Below, in pieces: positions 18,865-27,372 of a DNA stretch of 64,000 bases (position 1 is its first letter; every line of letters begins with the position of its first letter). The stretch is from Haloferax mucosum ATCC BAA-1512 (GTDB lineage: Archaea; Halobacteriota; Halobacteria; Halobacteriales; Haloferacaceae): NCBI RefSeq assembly GCF_000337815.1, contig NZ_AOLN01000017.1, forward strand, positions 62,001 to 126,000, written 5' to 3'. The position numbers and the translations under genes were made by a program. The notes beneath the pieces were generated by a model. It was not told where the DNA came from and did not search any database. It was given only the letters and a program-made list of their open reading frames with translations.

Positions 18865-19267
18865 CCGCAGTTCCGAGACGTGCCGAGCGCCGAGAGAGAC
18901 GACACGCAACGTGGCTGTCGAGTGCGTTCAACACCGTCGCAGTGCTGTCTACTGCTGTTCCGTCGCAGTGCTGTTCCAATTCCCACCTAGTCGCCACCGA
19001 CCGGCCCGTCGATAACCCCTGCGCCTCGACAACCAGGCACACAGATAATTGCGCCATATTCGAAACGTTCGATGAGAAACGAGCCACCTAATTGTTCATT
19101 CACATATCGTCACCGCCCATCGGTAGACATATGACTTCGAAACCCACAGCGTAGCGTGTGCTAGAGACGATGCTCTCACGCCGTCAACGCATCGCGCGTC
19201 GGTCACTCTCCACCTCCCGTGCTCACCCGGCAAATCGAACGCCGGTCACAGCACGGGGGGTGGTGGC
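18865..19267. other. 403-bp intergenic region, no gene
   Basis: No convincing reading frame. A 15-bp direct repeat, ccgtcgcagtgctgt, occurs at 18934-18948 and 18960-18974 (26 bp apart). AT-rich stretches near 19055-19130 may hold the promoter of the downstream transporter. Confidence 0.5.
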
Positions 19268-20188
19268 GTGAGCCGTCACCGAAGCCTCGTTCTCTTCGTC
19301 GCGGCCGCGGTGCTGTTCGGCACCTCGTTCGTCGGCATCAAAGCCGCTATCGACGTCGTGCCGCCCGTGTTGTTCGCGGCGTTCCGCGTCGATGTGGCCG
19401 CTATCGTGCTTTTGAGTCTCGTCTTCGTCCGCGGCGGCTACTGGCGACCGCGGAGTCGCGCCGATGTGTTCGGCATCCTCGCCAGCGGCGCGTTCGTCCT
19501 CGGCGCGAACAACGTGCTTCTCTTTCTCGGCCAGCAACACGCGACGACCGGTGCCGCGGCCGTCATGTACAGTCTCATGCCCGTCGTCTCGCCGGTGTTC
19601 GCCGTGCTCCTCCTCGACGACGAACGCATCTCGGCACTCGACGCCGTCGGGATTCTGCTCGGACTGGTCGGCGTCGTCGTCATCGTCGGGCCGGAGAGCG
19701 TCCTCGGCGGCGGCAACGTCGGGCAGGCGCTCGTCGTCGGGTCGGCACTCTCGGTGGCGTTCGGAACCGTTCTCCTCGACCGCGTCGGTCCCGATATCGG
19801 CACGCTCCCGCTAACCGCGTGGGCGATGGCAGTCGCCGCCGTCGGCATCCACGTCGCCAGCCTCGGTCTCGGCGAATCGCCCGCACAGGTGGCGTGGTCA
19901 CCGACTGTCGTCGCCGCGATTCTCTACGTGGGGATGCCCGCGACGGCGGCCGCCTACCCGGTGTATTTCGCACTGCTCGCGGAGGCGGGCCCGGTCCGCG
20001 GCAATCTCGTCGCCTACGCGATGCCAATCGTCGCAACCATCACCGGATGGGCGTTCCTCGGTGAATCGATTTCGGCGGCAACCGTACTCGGATTCGGAGT
20101 CATCGTCACCGGGTTCGTGTTCGTTCAACGCGAGAGCGTGGCCAAGGTTGTTGGGACGGCAACGAAGCGCCCCGCCGAAGCGGAGTGA
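19268..20188 (+). CDS. EamA/DMT-family transporter
   Basis: A 306-aa ten-helix metabolite transporter with duplicated EamA domains. First repeat LFGTSFVGIKAAIDVVPPVLFAAFR and second ATAAAYPVYFALLAEAGPVRGNLVAY are typical. GTG start at 19268 places the first helix at residue 6. It is convergent with a second DMT gene (stop-to-stop gap 63 bp) and quite different from it, so not a recent duplicate. Substrate unknown. Confidence 0.9.
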   Translation: MSRHRSLVLFVAAAVLFGTSFVGIKAAIDVVPPVLFAAFRVDVAAIVLLSLVFVRGGYWRPRSRADVFGILASGAFVLGANNVLLFLGQQHATTGAAAVMYSLMPVVSPVFAVLLLDDERISALDAVGILLGLVGVVVIVGPESVLGGGNVGQALVVGSALSVAFGTVLLDRVGPDIGTLPLTAWAMAVAAVGIHVASLGLGESPAQVAWSPTVVAAILYVGMPATAAAYPVYFALLAEAGPVRGNLVAYAMPIVATITGWAFLGESISAATVLGFGVIVTGFVFVQRESVAKVVGTATKRPAEAE

Positions 20189-20251
20189 GAAAAGCGCACG
20201 AGGGAGGGCCGAGGAGACCGTTTCGGGGAGCGAAAGACACGAAAGACCGGA

Positions 20252-21190
20252 TTACGCCGCGACACGCCGCCGAACCGCGACGACAACATCGACGAGAACC
20301 TCTTTTTTCATCATGGCGAAGCCGACGAAGATAGCGCCGAAGCCGACGAGCGCCATTGTGTCGATGGCGTGACCGAGGAGGACCCAACTCATGAGTGCCG
20401 CGACGACGGGTTCGACGTAGCCGATGAGGTTGAGTTCCGTCGGGCCGAGGCGGTCTAGCAGTTCGAAGTAGAGGAGGAACGCTACCGCGCCGGAGACGAG
20501 CGTCAGGTAGAGGAACGACGCGATTCCAGTCGGTGCCCACTCGATGGCGGAAAGCGACTCCCCACGGAACAGCGCCCAGACGTGGAGGATGACGCCGCCG
20601 CCGAGCATCGTCCACGCCTGCATGGACTGGACCGGTAGGTCGGTGCGGAGCGGACGGGTGAGGACCGCGCCGAGGGCGAACGAGACAGCACCGAAGAAGA
20701 TGAGAACCATGCCGAGGCCCTGCGCCGAGTCGAGAATTCCGGTGCCGGGGTTGGCGACGAGAACGACACCGGCGAAGCCGGAGAGAAGGCCCAAGACGCC
20801 CGACGTGCCGAGCGACTGGTTCGAGAGAATTGCCGCGGCGAAGACGGCGGTGAGGATAGGCGAGAGGCTAATGATAATCGAGGCGACGGCACCGGGGACG
20901 TGGTTCTGGCCGAGATAGAGCAGGCCGTGATAGGCGGCGATGATGAACACCGCACCGATGGCCGTCGCAAGCAGTTCGTCTCTGGTTCGTGGTCGCCAAC
21001 GGTCGGTCGAGTACACGGCGTACGCTAACATCACGAGCCCGGCGAGTTCGTAGCGGACCGCCGCAAAGGTCAGCGTCGGGAAGAACTCCAAGCCGACCTC
21101 GATGGCGACGAACGACGTGCCCCACATCGCCGCGAGGGCGACGAACAGCAGGGGAGTCGTCGGAATATTTCTCCAAGTGGTTCGCGTCAT
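20252..21190 (-). CDS. EamA/DMT-family transporter
   Basis: A 312-aa ten-helix transporter beginning MTRTTWRNIP, with MWGTSFVAIEVGLEFFPTL in the first repeat and SGAVAFLLYFELLDRLGPTEL in the second. It is divergent from the Lrp-family regulator at 21395; the AT-rich 204-bp gap between them is a natural place for Lrp control of export, for example of an amino acid. That link is inferred from gene arrangement only. Confidence 0.9.
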   Translation of the reverse strand: MTRTTWRNIPTTPLLFVALAAMWGTSFVAIEVGLEFFPTLTFAAVRYELAGLVMLAYAVYSTDRWRPRTRDELLATAIGAVFIIAAYHGLLYLGQNHVPGAVASIIISLSPILTAVFAAAILSNQSLGTSGVLGLLSGFAGVVLVANPGTGILDSAQGLGMVLIFFGAVSFALGAVLTRPLRTDLPVQSMQAWTMLGGGVILHVWALFRGESLSAIEWAPTGIASFLYLTLVSGAVAFLLYFELLDRLGPTELNLIGYVEPVVAALMSWVLLGHAIDTMALVGFGAIFVGFAMMKKEVLVDVVVAVRRRVAA

Positions 21191-21394
21191 AGTCGAATCT
21201 ACTCCAACATCCGACCGGCGTGTTGTTAAATCCTTCTACAATAGAAACAGAATTAGTTGAATCTTTCATTGAGTAATACCATATTTACTGGATTTGACTT
21301 CACATAAATCGTTAAAATCTGAGTGCGTGCGTCGTGGTGGCGAATACGGGTGACAGAACAAGGACTTAGGTCTCCGCCTGCGCCCAGTGTAGGT
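21191..21394. promoter_or_regulatory. Divergent promoter region between DMT transporter and Lrp regulator
   Basis: AT-rich island in GC-rich surroundings. gttaaatcc at 21224-21232 is, on the minus strand, a plausible TATA element about 35 bp before the transporter start. Further AT-rich stretches (about 21250-21320) could bind the Lrp protein itself. Confidence 0.45.
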
Positions 21395-21883
21395 ATGGAC
21401 GAACGCGACGTGCGCCTGTTGAAGGCCATCGCGGACCTCGGGACGGGCAGTCCCGAGAAGCTACACGAAGCGACCGACATCCCGGTATCGACCATCCACT
21501 ACCGGTTGAACAACCTGAAAGACGACGGCGTCATCGAAAACGACCTCTACGACATCGACCTCGAAGCGTTCGGTCTCGGCGTCACCGTCGTCATCGAGGT
21601 GTTGGCCGACTACAGCGGCTCTTACGAGGGCGTCGGCAACAAACTGCTGGAGATAGAAGGCGTCACCCAACTGTATTTCACGATGGGTGAGACGGACTTC
21701 ATCGTCGTGGCCCACCTCGCCGACTCCGATCGCGTCGAGCGTCTCATCAGCGACTTCGAGGCGATACCGGAAGTCGAGCGAACGAACTCCACATTCGTCA
21801 TCTCGACGATGCGCGACAGCCACAGGGCGCTACAGAGCTACACGTTGGAGACGTTGCTAGACGAGTTGGGTATCGAGAGCTGA
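21395..21883 (+). CDS. Lrp/AsnC-family transcriptional regulator
   Basis: A 162-aa regulator: N-terminal winged HTH (MDERDVRLLKAIADLGTGSPEKLHEATDIPVSTIHYRLNNLKDDGVI in pieces) with DUF-type Lrp effector/RAM-like domain from about residue 65 (VEVLADYSGSYEGVGNKLLEIEGV, YFTMGETDFIVVAHL). Binds amino acids or other effectors in this family. ATG 21395 was chosen because the HTH starts there. Probable target is the divergent DMT transporter. Confidence 0.92.
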   Translation: MDERDVRLLKAIADLGTGSPEKLHEATDIPVSTIHYRLNNLKDDGVIENDLYDIDLEAFGLGVTVVIEVLADYSGSYEGVGNKLLEIEGVTQLYFTMGETDFIVVAHLADSDRVERLISDFEAIPEVERTNSTFVISTMRDSHRALQSYTLETLLDELGIES

Positions 21884-21927
21884 ACGCCGCCATTGGGATT
21901 ACCTGCCCGCGTCGCGTAGAGATTCGT

Positions 21928-22203
21928 ATGTCGGACTCCGTGCGAACGTGGCTCGTCGAACGGACGTATTCGGACGACGAACAGAATATCATCATCCTCG
22001 TATACGCGACGCCGGACGGAACGCGGTACCACCGAAAAGAGCGGTCGATAACGAGCTTCGAATCCGATATTCGAGACACGTACGCCGCACTCGACGTCGA
22101 TTCGGACGCGCTGGGCCGCGTCACCGACGAAGAGACACGAGAGGCCTACGCCGCGGCGGCACAGGAGATGGCTGAGACCCACGACCCGACGGATACCGTC
22201 TGA
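21928..22203 (+). CDS. Conserved small haloarchaeal protein
   Basis: A 91-aa acidic protein, MSDSVRTWLVERTYSDDEQNI at its start, with a short beta-rich N-terminal half (IIILVYATPDGTRYHRKER) and a helical C-terminal half. No motif or family recognised. Same strand as, and 44 bp after, the Lrp gene; co-transcription possible. Confidence 0.72.
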   Translation: MSDSVRTWLVERTYSDDEQNIIILVYATPDGTRYHRKERSITSFESDIRDTYAALDVDSDALGRVTDEETREAYAAAAQEMAETHDPTDTV

Positions 22204-22403
22204 GGCGAGACGACGGCTGAGAGCAATCGGAGAGCAACTGGTCAGTTGGCCGGTGGGTGGGAGATTCGGTGAGTCGGCAGTTCAGCGGGTGAGCAAGTCG
22301 TCAAATGGGCGGCTGGCGGGCTGGCGAGTCGCAGTTTTCGGGTCGATAACTAACCACGGGCCTGATGTCCGGCCATCCAGTAAGTCGGCGAAAAGTGGGC
22401 CAC

Positions 22404-24512
22404 TCAGTCGGCCGATGCGAGCGGCAGTTCGATGACGACGACCGAGCCAGTCGGTTCGTTGTCCTCGAAGTGGACCGTTCCGCCGAACGAACTGACGAGT
22501 TCGTTGACGAGGTAGAGTCCGAGACCGGTGCCGGTGCTGTCGAGTCCTTTCTCGCCTTTGCCGAAGACGACCGGTTTCCTGCTGTCTGGAATGCCAGAGC
22601 CGTCGTCGGCAATGCGGATGACGACGGATTCTGCGTCCTCGTCAACCGTCGCCGAGAGCGTGACGGTGATGTGGCCCTCGTTGTGCTGGGCGGCGTTGTT
22701 GAAGATGTTGCCGAACACCGACGCGAGAAGCGGGTTCGCCCGTACCGCGACGTCCGGAATCTCACCTTCGACCTCGAACGTGGCGTTCGGAAACGCCTCG
22801 CGCCGGACGGCGAGTTCACGCTGCAGGGAGTCTGCGAGCGGGAGCGGCCGCGTATCGACCGTGTCGCCGCTCATCGTCTCGATGAGGTCGCGGGCGACTT
22901 CGGTTATCTCGATGGTGTGCCGCCCCGTCGAGAGGATGCGCGAGAGGATGTCCGAAGCTTCGTCGTCAACGTGTTCTTCGAGCAACTCCGCCCATCCGAC
23001 GATGACGGACATATCGTTTCGGATGTCGTGGCGGACGATGCGGTTCAGCGCCTCCAGTTCGGCGTTTGCTCGCTCTAACTCCCGTTCGCGGCTTCGTCGG
23101 GTCGTTACGTCCTGAATCGTCCCCCTGAGAGCCGCGACGCGACCGTTTCGGATGACCGGTTCGCCACGGGTTCGAACCCACAGTTCCGTGCCCTCGTCGG
23201 TCACGATTCGAAATTCATCTTCCCATGCGATGCCTTCGTTGCGACAGCGATCTACCAGTTTGGTCGCCCGCTCTCGGTCTTCTTCGACGTAGAATCCGAG
23301 TGCGTCGTCCAGCGAGGGTTCGTAATCGAGTGGGACGTCGTGGATTCGTTTCGTCTGGTCGGTCCATTCGAGCGACTCCGTTACGAGGTCGAGTTCCCAG
23401 CCGCCGACCTTCGAGATGCGCTGTGTCCGCTCCAAGAAATCACGACTGCGTTCGAGTTCGCGCTCGCGTTCTTTCTGTTCTGCGAGGTCCTGAAAGACGA
23501 TGACGGACCGGTCATCGACGAGCGAGGTGATAGAGAGTCGAACGGGAACGGCCGCGCCGTCAGGCGTTCGAACCGTTACCTCGCCTTGCCACCGGCCGAC
23601 GGTTTCGAGTGCGGTGATGACTGACTCGTTGATTCGGTCGGCCTCTGTCTCGTCGTGCAGTTCGTGCCACGAGACGCCGACCATCGACGCGGCGTCCGGG
23701 TAGCCGCAGATGTTCGCCCCCGTCTCGTTGACATAGACGTGCGTTCCGCCCTCGGTGAGCGCGACACCGGCATCGACGGCATCGACCGCCCGCTTGAACG
23801 CTTCGAGGTCGCGTTTTCGCTTTCGTTCCTCCGTCACGTCCTCGATAGTCGAAACGAGCCGACGGCCGCCCGAAAGTTCGGCGACTGTGAGGCTCACCCG
23901 AATCCAGACGGTCTCTCCCGCGGTCGTCTCCATCGGCCACGTGAACGTGTTACTCCCAGTTTCGCGGGCCGTCTTGACCTCGGCAGTGGCGCGCTCGGCG
24001 GTGTAGCCGGGGAAGTTGGCGGTCACGTCCGACGGGGCGGTTTCGAGCATCGTCTCGCGGTCGGCACCGAGAAGGTCGAGATACCGCTGGTTGATGTCGA
24101 TGAGTTCGAGCGTATCGAGGTCGCGGACCGCAAGCCCGACGTTGACGGCCTCGAATAACTCTCGGTGGTCGAGCGACCCGACGGTGTTTCGCGCGGCACC
24201 GTAGACGACGTGCCCGAGATTTTCGATGTCGGTTGCTGACGGATTCGACCGTTCGAACGAGACGAGCGGCACGCCGTCGGACCGCAACGTGCGGATAATC
24301 GGCTGACGCATCTCGTTCATCACGTGCGTCGAGACGACGAGGCAGTCCACACGAGACAGTTCGAGTTCCGAATAGGCGGTGTCGATACTGTCCGTCGTCG
24401 AGACCCGAACGTCGGTCGTCGTACCGCCGACTGCATCGGGGAGTGCCTCGGCGAGGCGTTCACGCACGGACTGGTTCTCGCTGACGACGAGAACGTTCAG
24501 CCGACCAGACAT
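22404..24512 (-). CDS. PAS-domain sensor histidine kinase with degenerate receiver-like N-terminus
   Basis: A 702-aa orphan kinase. Residues about 1-120 look like a response-receiver fold (RLNVLVVSENQSVRERL) but the strand that should hold the phospho-acceptor reads VDCLVVSTHVM, so phosphorylation there is unlikely. Three PAS domains follow, then HisKA with RHDIRNDMSV as the phosphorylation site and a HATPase with N-box and IADDGSGIP, and TGTGLGLYLV. No membrane segments, so a cytosolic sensor. No partner regulator is adjacent. Start is ATG at 24510-24512. Confidence 0.9.
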   Translation of the reverse strand: MSGRLNVLVVSENQSVRERLAEALPDAVGGTTTDVRVSTTDSIDTAYSELELSRVDCLVVSTHVMNEMRQPIIRTLRSDGVPLVSFERSNPSATDIENLGHVVYGAARNTVGSLDHRELFEAVNVGLAVRDLDTLELIDINQRYLDLLGADRETMLETAPSDVTANFPGYTAERATAEVKTARETGSNTFTWPMETTAGETVWIRVSLTVAELSGGRRLVSTIEDVTEERKRKRDLEAFKRAVDAVDAGVALTEGGTHVYVNETGANICGYPDAASMVGVSWHELHDETEADRINESVITALETVGRWQGEVTVRTPDGAAVPVRLSITSLVDDRSVIVFQDLAEQKERERELERSRDFLERTQRISKVGGWELDLVTESLEWTDQTKRIHDVPLDYEPSLDDALGFYVEEDRERATKLVDRCRNEGIAWEDEFRIVTDEGTELWVRTRGEPVIRNGRVAALRGTIQDVTTRRSRERELERANAELEALNRIVRHDIRNDMSVIVGWAELLEEHVDDEASDILSRILSTGRHTIEITEVARDLIETMSGDTVDTRPLPLADSLQRELAVRREAFPNATFEVEGEIPDVAVRANPLLASVFGNIFNNAAQHNEGHITVTLSATVDEDAESVVIRIADDGSGIPDSRKPVVFGKGEKGLDSTGTGLGLYLVNELVSSFGGTVHFEDNEPTGSVVVIELPLASAD

Positions 24513-24741
24513 ACCGGATTGTGGACTTCGAAGTTGAAGTATGAACCGGCGGGACGTCGCCTCGGCCGGGGCGAACAGCGTCGTCTCGGGTCCGACTAAG
24601 ATTCCAAACTCGACACCCACCTCGACGACAGATTCGAACGTCTACCGGGGGCTGAAACCGGTGTTAGAAAACGGAAATCGCCCTAAATTGGGACGACGTA
24701 CTAGCTACTGAGGGGCGGCAATCGCTCCCTCGGTGATTCCA

Positions 24742-25125
24742 ATGACGACGACAAATTCGACACGGCTCGCCGGTATCGTACTGCTCGCGGTAGCCGCGCT
24801 GTTCGTGTTTCCGGTCCTCCTCGGAATGTCCGGGTTCTTCGGCGCGGGACCAATGGGCTGGGGCGGCGGCTGGATGCACGACACGTGGATGCACGGTGGA
24901 GGCGGCGGAAGCGCCGTCCCGTGGTGGATGTGGGGAACGGGTCTTGTCGGCCAACTGCTCCTCATCGCAGTGCTCGTCGGCGGCGGCGTCCTGCTCTTTC
25001 GAGCGGTGGGTGGGGACGGAACCCGCGGCGATGAAGCACTCGCCGAACTGCGTAGCGCCTACGCCCGCGGCGACATCGACGACGAGGAGTTCGACCGACG
25101 GCGCGAACGCCTCGAACGCGACTGA
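24742..25125 (+). CDS. SHOCT-domain small membrane protein
   Basis: A 127-aa protein with two hydrophobic helices (about residues 9-32 and 68-90) flanking a Gly/Trp/His/Met-rich loop (MGWGGGWMHDTWMHGG), and a C-terminal SHOCT domain, LAELRSAYARGDIDDEEFDRRRERL. SHOCT domains mediate oligomerisation. The His/Met-rich loop could bind a metal, which is only suggestive. ATG 24742 was chosen over an upstream GTG. Confidence 0.85.
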   Translation: MTTTNSTRLAGIVLLAVAALFVFPVLLGMSGFFGAGPMGWGGGWMHDTWMHGGGGGSAVPWWMWGTGLVGQLLLIAVLVGGGVLLFRAVGGDGTRGDEALAELRSAYARGDIDDEEFDRRRERLERD

Positions 25126-25378
25126 GACCCCGGTATCCTCTCGAACAACCGACTTACTCGTCGAAGTCGGGGCGCAGATTGTTGCAGGCGAAACGAAGGG
25201 GTTCGAGACGAAGTGGGGAGGTCGAGGGGAGAAAGATGGGTTCAAAGAGAGAAAACGAGTTCGAGGAGAAAGGGAAGTCGGTTCGAAGAGCGGAACACAG
25301 ATTCGAAGGGAACAGACCGTGAACTACCGAGCGAGTCGAAGTCAAGGGCGAGTGATTCATCCGGAACAGCTATCAATG

Positions 25379-25394
25379 TTTAGGCCAACCTAAA
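25379..25394. promoter_or_regulatory. Perfect palindrome TTTAGG-CCAA-CCTAAA, probable metal-regulator operator
   Basis: Six-base arms, four-base spacer. TTAGG half-sites of this kind are typical of DtxR/IdeR/SirR-type iron or manganese repressors. It ends 3 bp before the ATG at 25398, so bound protein would cover the transcription start of a leaderless gene. Confidence 0.55.
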
Positions 25395-25397
25395 TAT

Positions 25398-25559
25398 ATG
25401 GGTTCGGAGTCACAGAACGGTGGTCTCATTTCGGTTCTGCGGCAGTTCAAGCCGAAGCGGACGCGGATTCGGGTGGCCGCGTGCGTCGCCGCAAGCCGGT
25501 CGCTAACGGAGTCTTCCGACGACGAGACCGGCAAGGAACAAGAAGAAGAGATAGAGTAG
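25398..25559 (+). CDS. 53-aa basic/acidic small protein, putatively metal-regulated
   Basis: Reading frame MGSESQNGGL...EEEIE, with a basic middle (KPKRTRIRV) and an acidic tail. It starts 3 bp downstream of the palindrome at 25379-25394, consistent with leaderless expression under a DtxR-type repressor. No recognised family, and not proven to be translated. Confidence 0.45.
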   Translation: MGSESQNGGLISVLRQFKPKRTRIRVAACVAASRSLTESSDDETGKEQEEEIE

Positions 25560-25649
25560 AAGAGGAGTAGAGTAAGAATAAGAGGAAAAAGAGGAGGGTA
25601 CCAGAAGCGAGCGCTTCGGCGCGGCGCGACGGAGTGAGCGCGGTGTCAG

Positions 25650-26882
25650 TCAGATTTCCGCGACGGTTCCGAGGTCGGGTGCGGTAGCCTCGTACCCGTC
25701 TGCCGCCAATTCCTCGGCGAACGCTCCACAGCGGTCGCCGTGGTTGACGAAGACGGGAGCGTCGCGGTACTCGTCGAGGAACGAACGAAGCCCGTGTTTG
25801 TCGGCGTGCGCGGAGAAGTCGTACATCTCGGCGCGTGCGGCGACCGGCACGACGCCGCCGTTGAGTTCACACCGGCCGCGTTCGACCAGTTCGCGTCCGG
25901 GCGTCCCTTCGACTTGGTAGCCGGTGAGACAGATTTTGTTCGTCGGGTCCTGCCGAATCTCGGGAATGTAGGTCATCGCCGGCCCGCCCGAAAGCATCCC
26001 GCTCGTAGTGACGATAACCGAATTTTGCCGGGCGATACGGCGTCGTTGACCGTCGCGTCCCGAGACGATTCGAGCGTTCGATTTCGCCCGCTTGAGCGCG
26101 TCCGAATCGCGGACGTAGTCGGGGTGATTGCGGAGCATCTGGAGGACATGCGTGCCCATGCCATCGACGTAACAGTCGATGTCGTGCGCGTCAAGCACCA
26201 TAAGAATCTCCTGTGTGCGTCCGATGGCGAAGGCGGGAACCACGACCGTTCCGCCCTGCCAAATCGTGGTCTGCACCGACTCGATGAACCGCTTTTCGAC
26301 CGTCGCGCGGTCGTCGTGTTCCACGTCAGAGTACGTGGATTCGCAGATAACGACGTCGGCGTCCGGCCGGTCGGTCGTGCCCGAGACCAATCGCTGGTCG
26401 TCGGTGTGGAAGTCGGCCGTATAGAGCAGTCTCGTCTCGCCGTCATCGATGAGGACGTGCGCGCTTCCGGGGATGTGACCCGCGTTGTAGAAGGTGACTT
26501 CGTGACCGGCGGCGGTGAAGGTCTCGCCGTAGTCGTGCGGGTCCGACTGTTGGGTCATCCGCTGGATGTGCGTCTCGGTGAACGGGCAGTCGTAGGTGCC
26601 GCCGTGCAGATTCAGGGTGTCTCGCGCGAGTGTGAGCGCGAGTTCGTACGTCGGCGGCGTCCAGTGGACTGCCGGCCACTCGGCACCGGAGAGAAGCGAG
26701 GGGACCGTCCCGACGTGGTCGAGGTGGCCGTGAGAGACGACGACGGCGTCGGGTTCGACAGTGCCGACGGGGAACTGCGGCGGATTGCCGGTCAGCATCC
26801 CGTAATCGAGAAGCAGTGAGTCGTTGACGAGAATCGCACTGCGCCCGACCTCCCCGGCCCCGCCGAGGAACTGGAGTTGCAT
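25650..26882 (-). CDS. Beta-CASP metallo-beta-lactamase ribonuclease (aCPSF2-like)
   Basis: A 410-aa nuclease. The MBL motif HGHLDH (residues 51-56) binds two zincs, and further ligands appear in the AGHIPGSAH and YTADFHTDDQ segments. The beta-CASP cap has VTTSGMLSGGPAM and IPEIRQDPTNKICLTGYQ, and the C-terminal MYDFSAHADKHGL and FVNHGD complete the fold. There are no N-terminal KH domains, so it is closer to archaeal CPSF2 than CPSF1. Likely RNA 3'-end processing or decay. Start CAT at 26880-26882. Confidence 0.9.
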   Translation of the reverse strand: MQLQFLGGAGEVGRSAILVNDSLLLDYGMLTGNPPQFPVGTVEPDAVVVSHGHLDHVGTVPSLLSGAEWPAVHWTPPTYELALTLARDTLNLHGGTYDCPFTETHIQRMTQQSDPHDYGETFTAAGHEVTFYNAGHIPGSAHVLIDDGETRLLYTADFHTDDQRLVSGTTDRPDADVVICESTYSDVEHDDRATVEKRFIESVQTTIWQGGTVVVPAFAIGRTQEILMVLDAHDIDCYVDGMGTHVLQMLRNHPDYVRDSDALKRAKSNARIVSGRDGQRRRIARQNSVIVTTSGMLSGGPAMTYIPEIRQDPTNKICLTGYQVEGTPGRELVERGRCELNGGVVPVAARAEMYDFSAHADKHGLRSFLDEYRDAPVFVNHGDRCGAFAEELAADGYEATAPDLGTVAEI

Positions 26883-26996
26883 TGGAGAGACGTACCGACT
26901 GGAGGGGCTTTTGCTCGTCGGTCCGGGTGGCGAGAGCGACGCGAACGCCCGCGACGACACTCGACGCTTTTGTTCGCCGCCCGCGTTATAGACTGT

Positions 26997-27284
26997 ATGT
27001 CCGACCCGCCGCTCGACCGACTCGTCTCGACGCTTCACGAACACCTCGCCGCGACGGCGACGCGCCCCGTCCGCGAGGACGCGAGTAGATGGCTCGGCGA
27101 AGCCGAAGCGGTCGTGTCCGACCTCGACGCCGGGCCGCTCCCGGAAGCGACCGTCGTGAAACGGCGTCTCGGCCACGTCGAACACCTGCTTTCGAACGTC
27201 GAGGCGACAGAAGACGCCGACGCTGACGAACACGTTGCCGCGGCGCGCGAGGCGCTTTGGGACGCGCTCGCGGCGCTCGACTGA
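26997..27284 (+). CDS. Haloarchaeal helical protein of unknown function
   Basis: A 95-aa, Ala/Asp/Glu-rich, probably all-helical protein beginning MSDPPLDRLVSTLHEHL. No motif found. It is divergent from the beta-CASP nuclease gene (115 bp apart); ATG 26997 follows an AT-rich gttatag element about 8-15 bp upstream. Confidence 0.7.
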   Translation: MSDPPLDRLVSTLHEHLAATATRPVREDASRWLGEAEAVVSDLDAGPLPEATVVKRRLGHVEHLLSNVEATEDADADEHVAAAREALWDALAALD

Positions 27285-27372
27285 CGAAGGACTGCGGCGA
27301 TTCGGTCGGGTGTCGGGTGTCGAAGGCAAACACCGAGAACGGATGCGCGACCGGATACGGACGGCAGACGGG

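Noticed and set aside
22528-23115. Plus-strand frames opposite the PAS kinase
   Set aside because: Shadow of the kinase gene, Arg/Ser-rich and lacking motifs.
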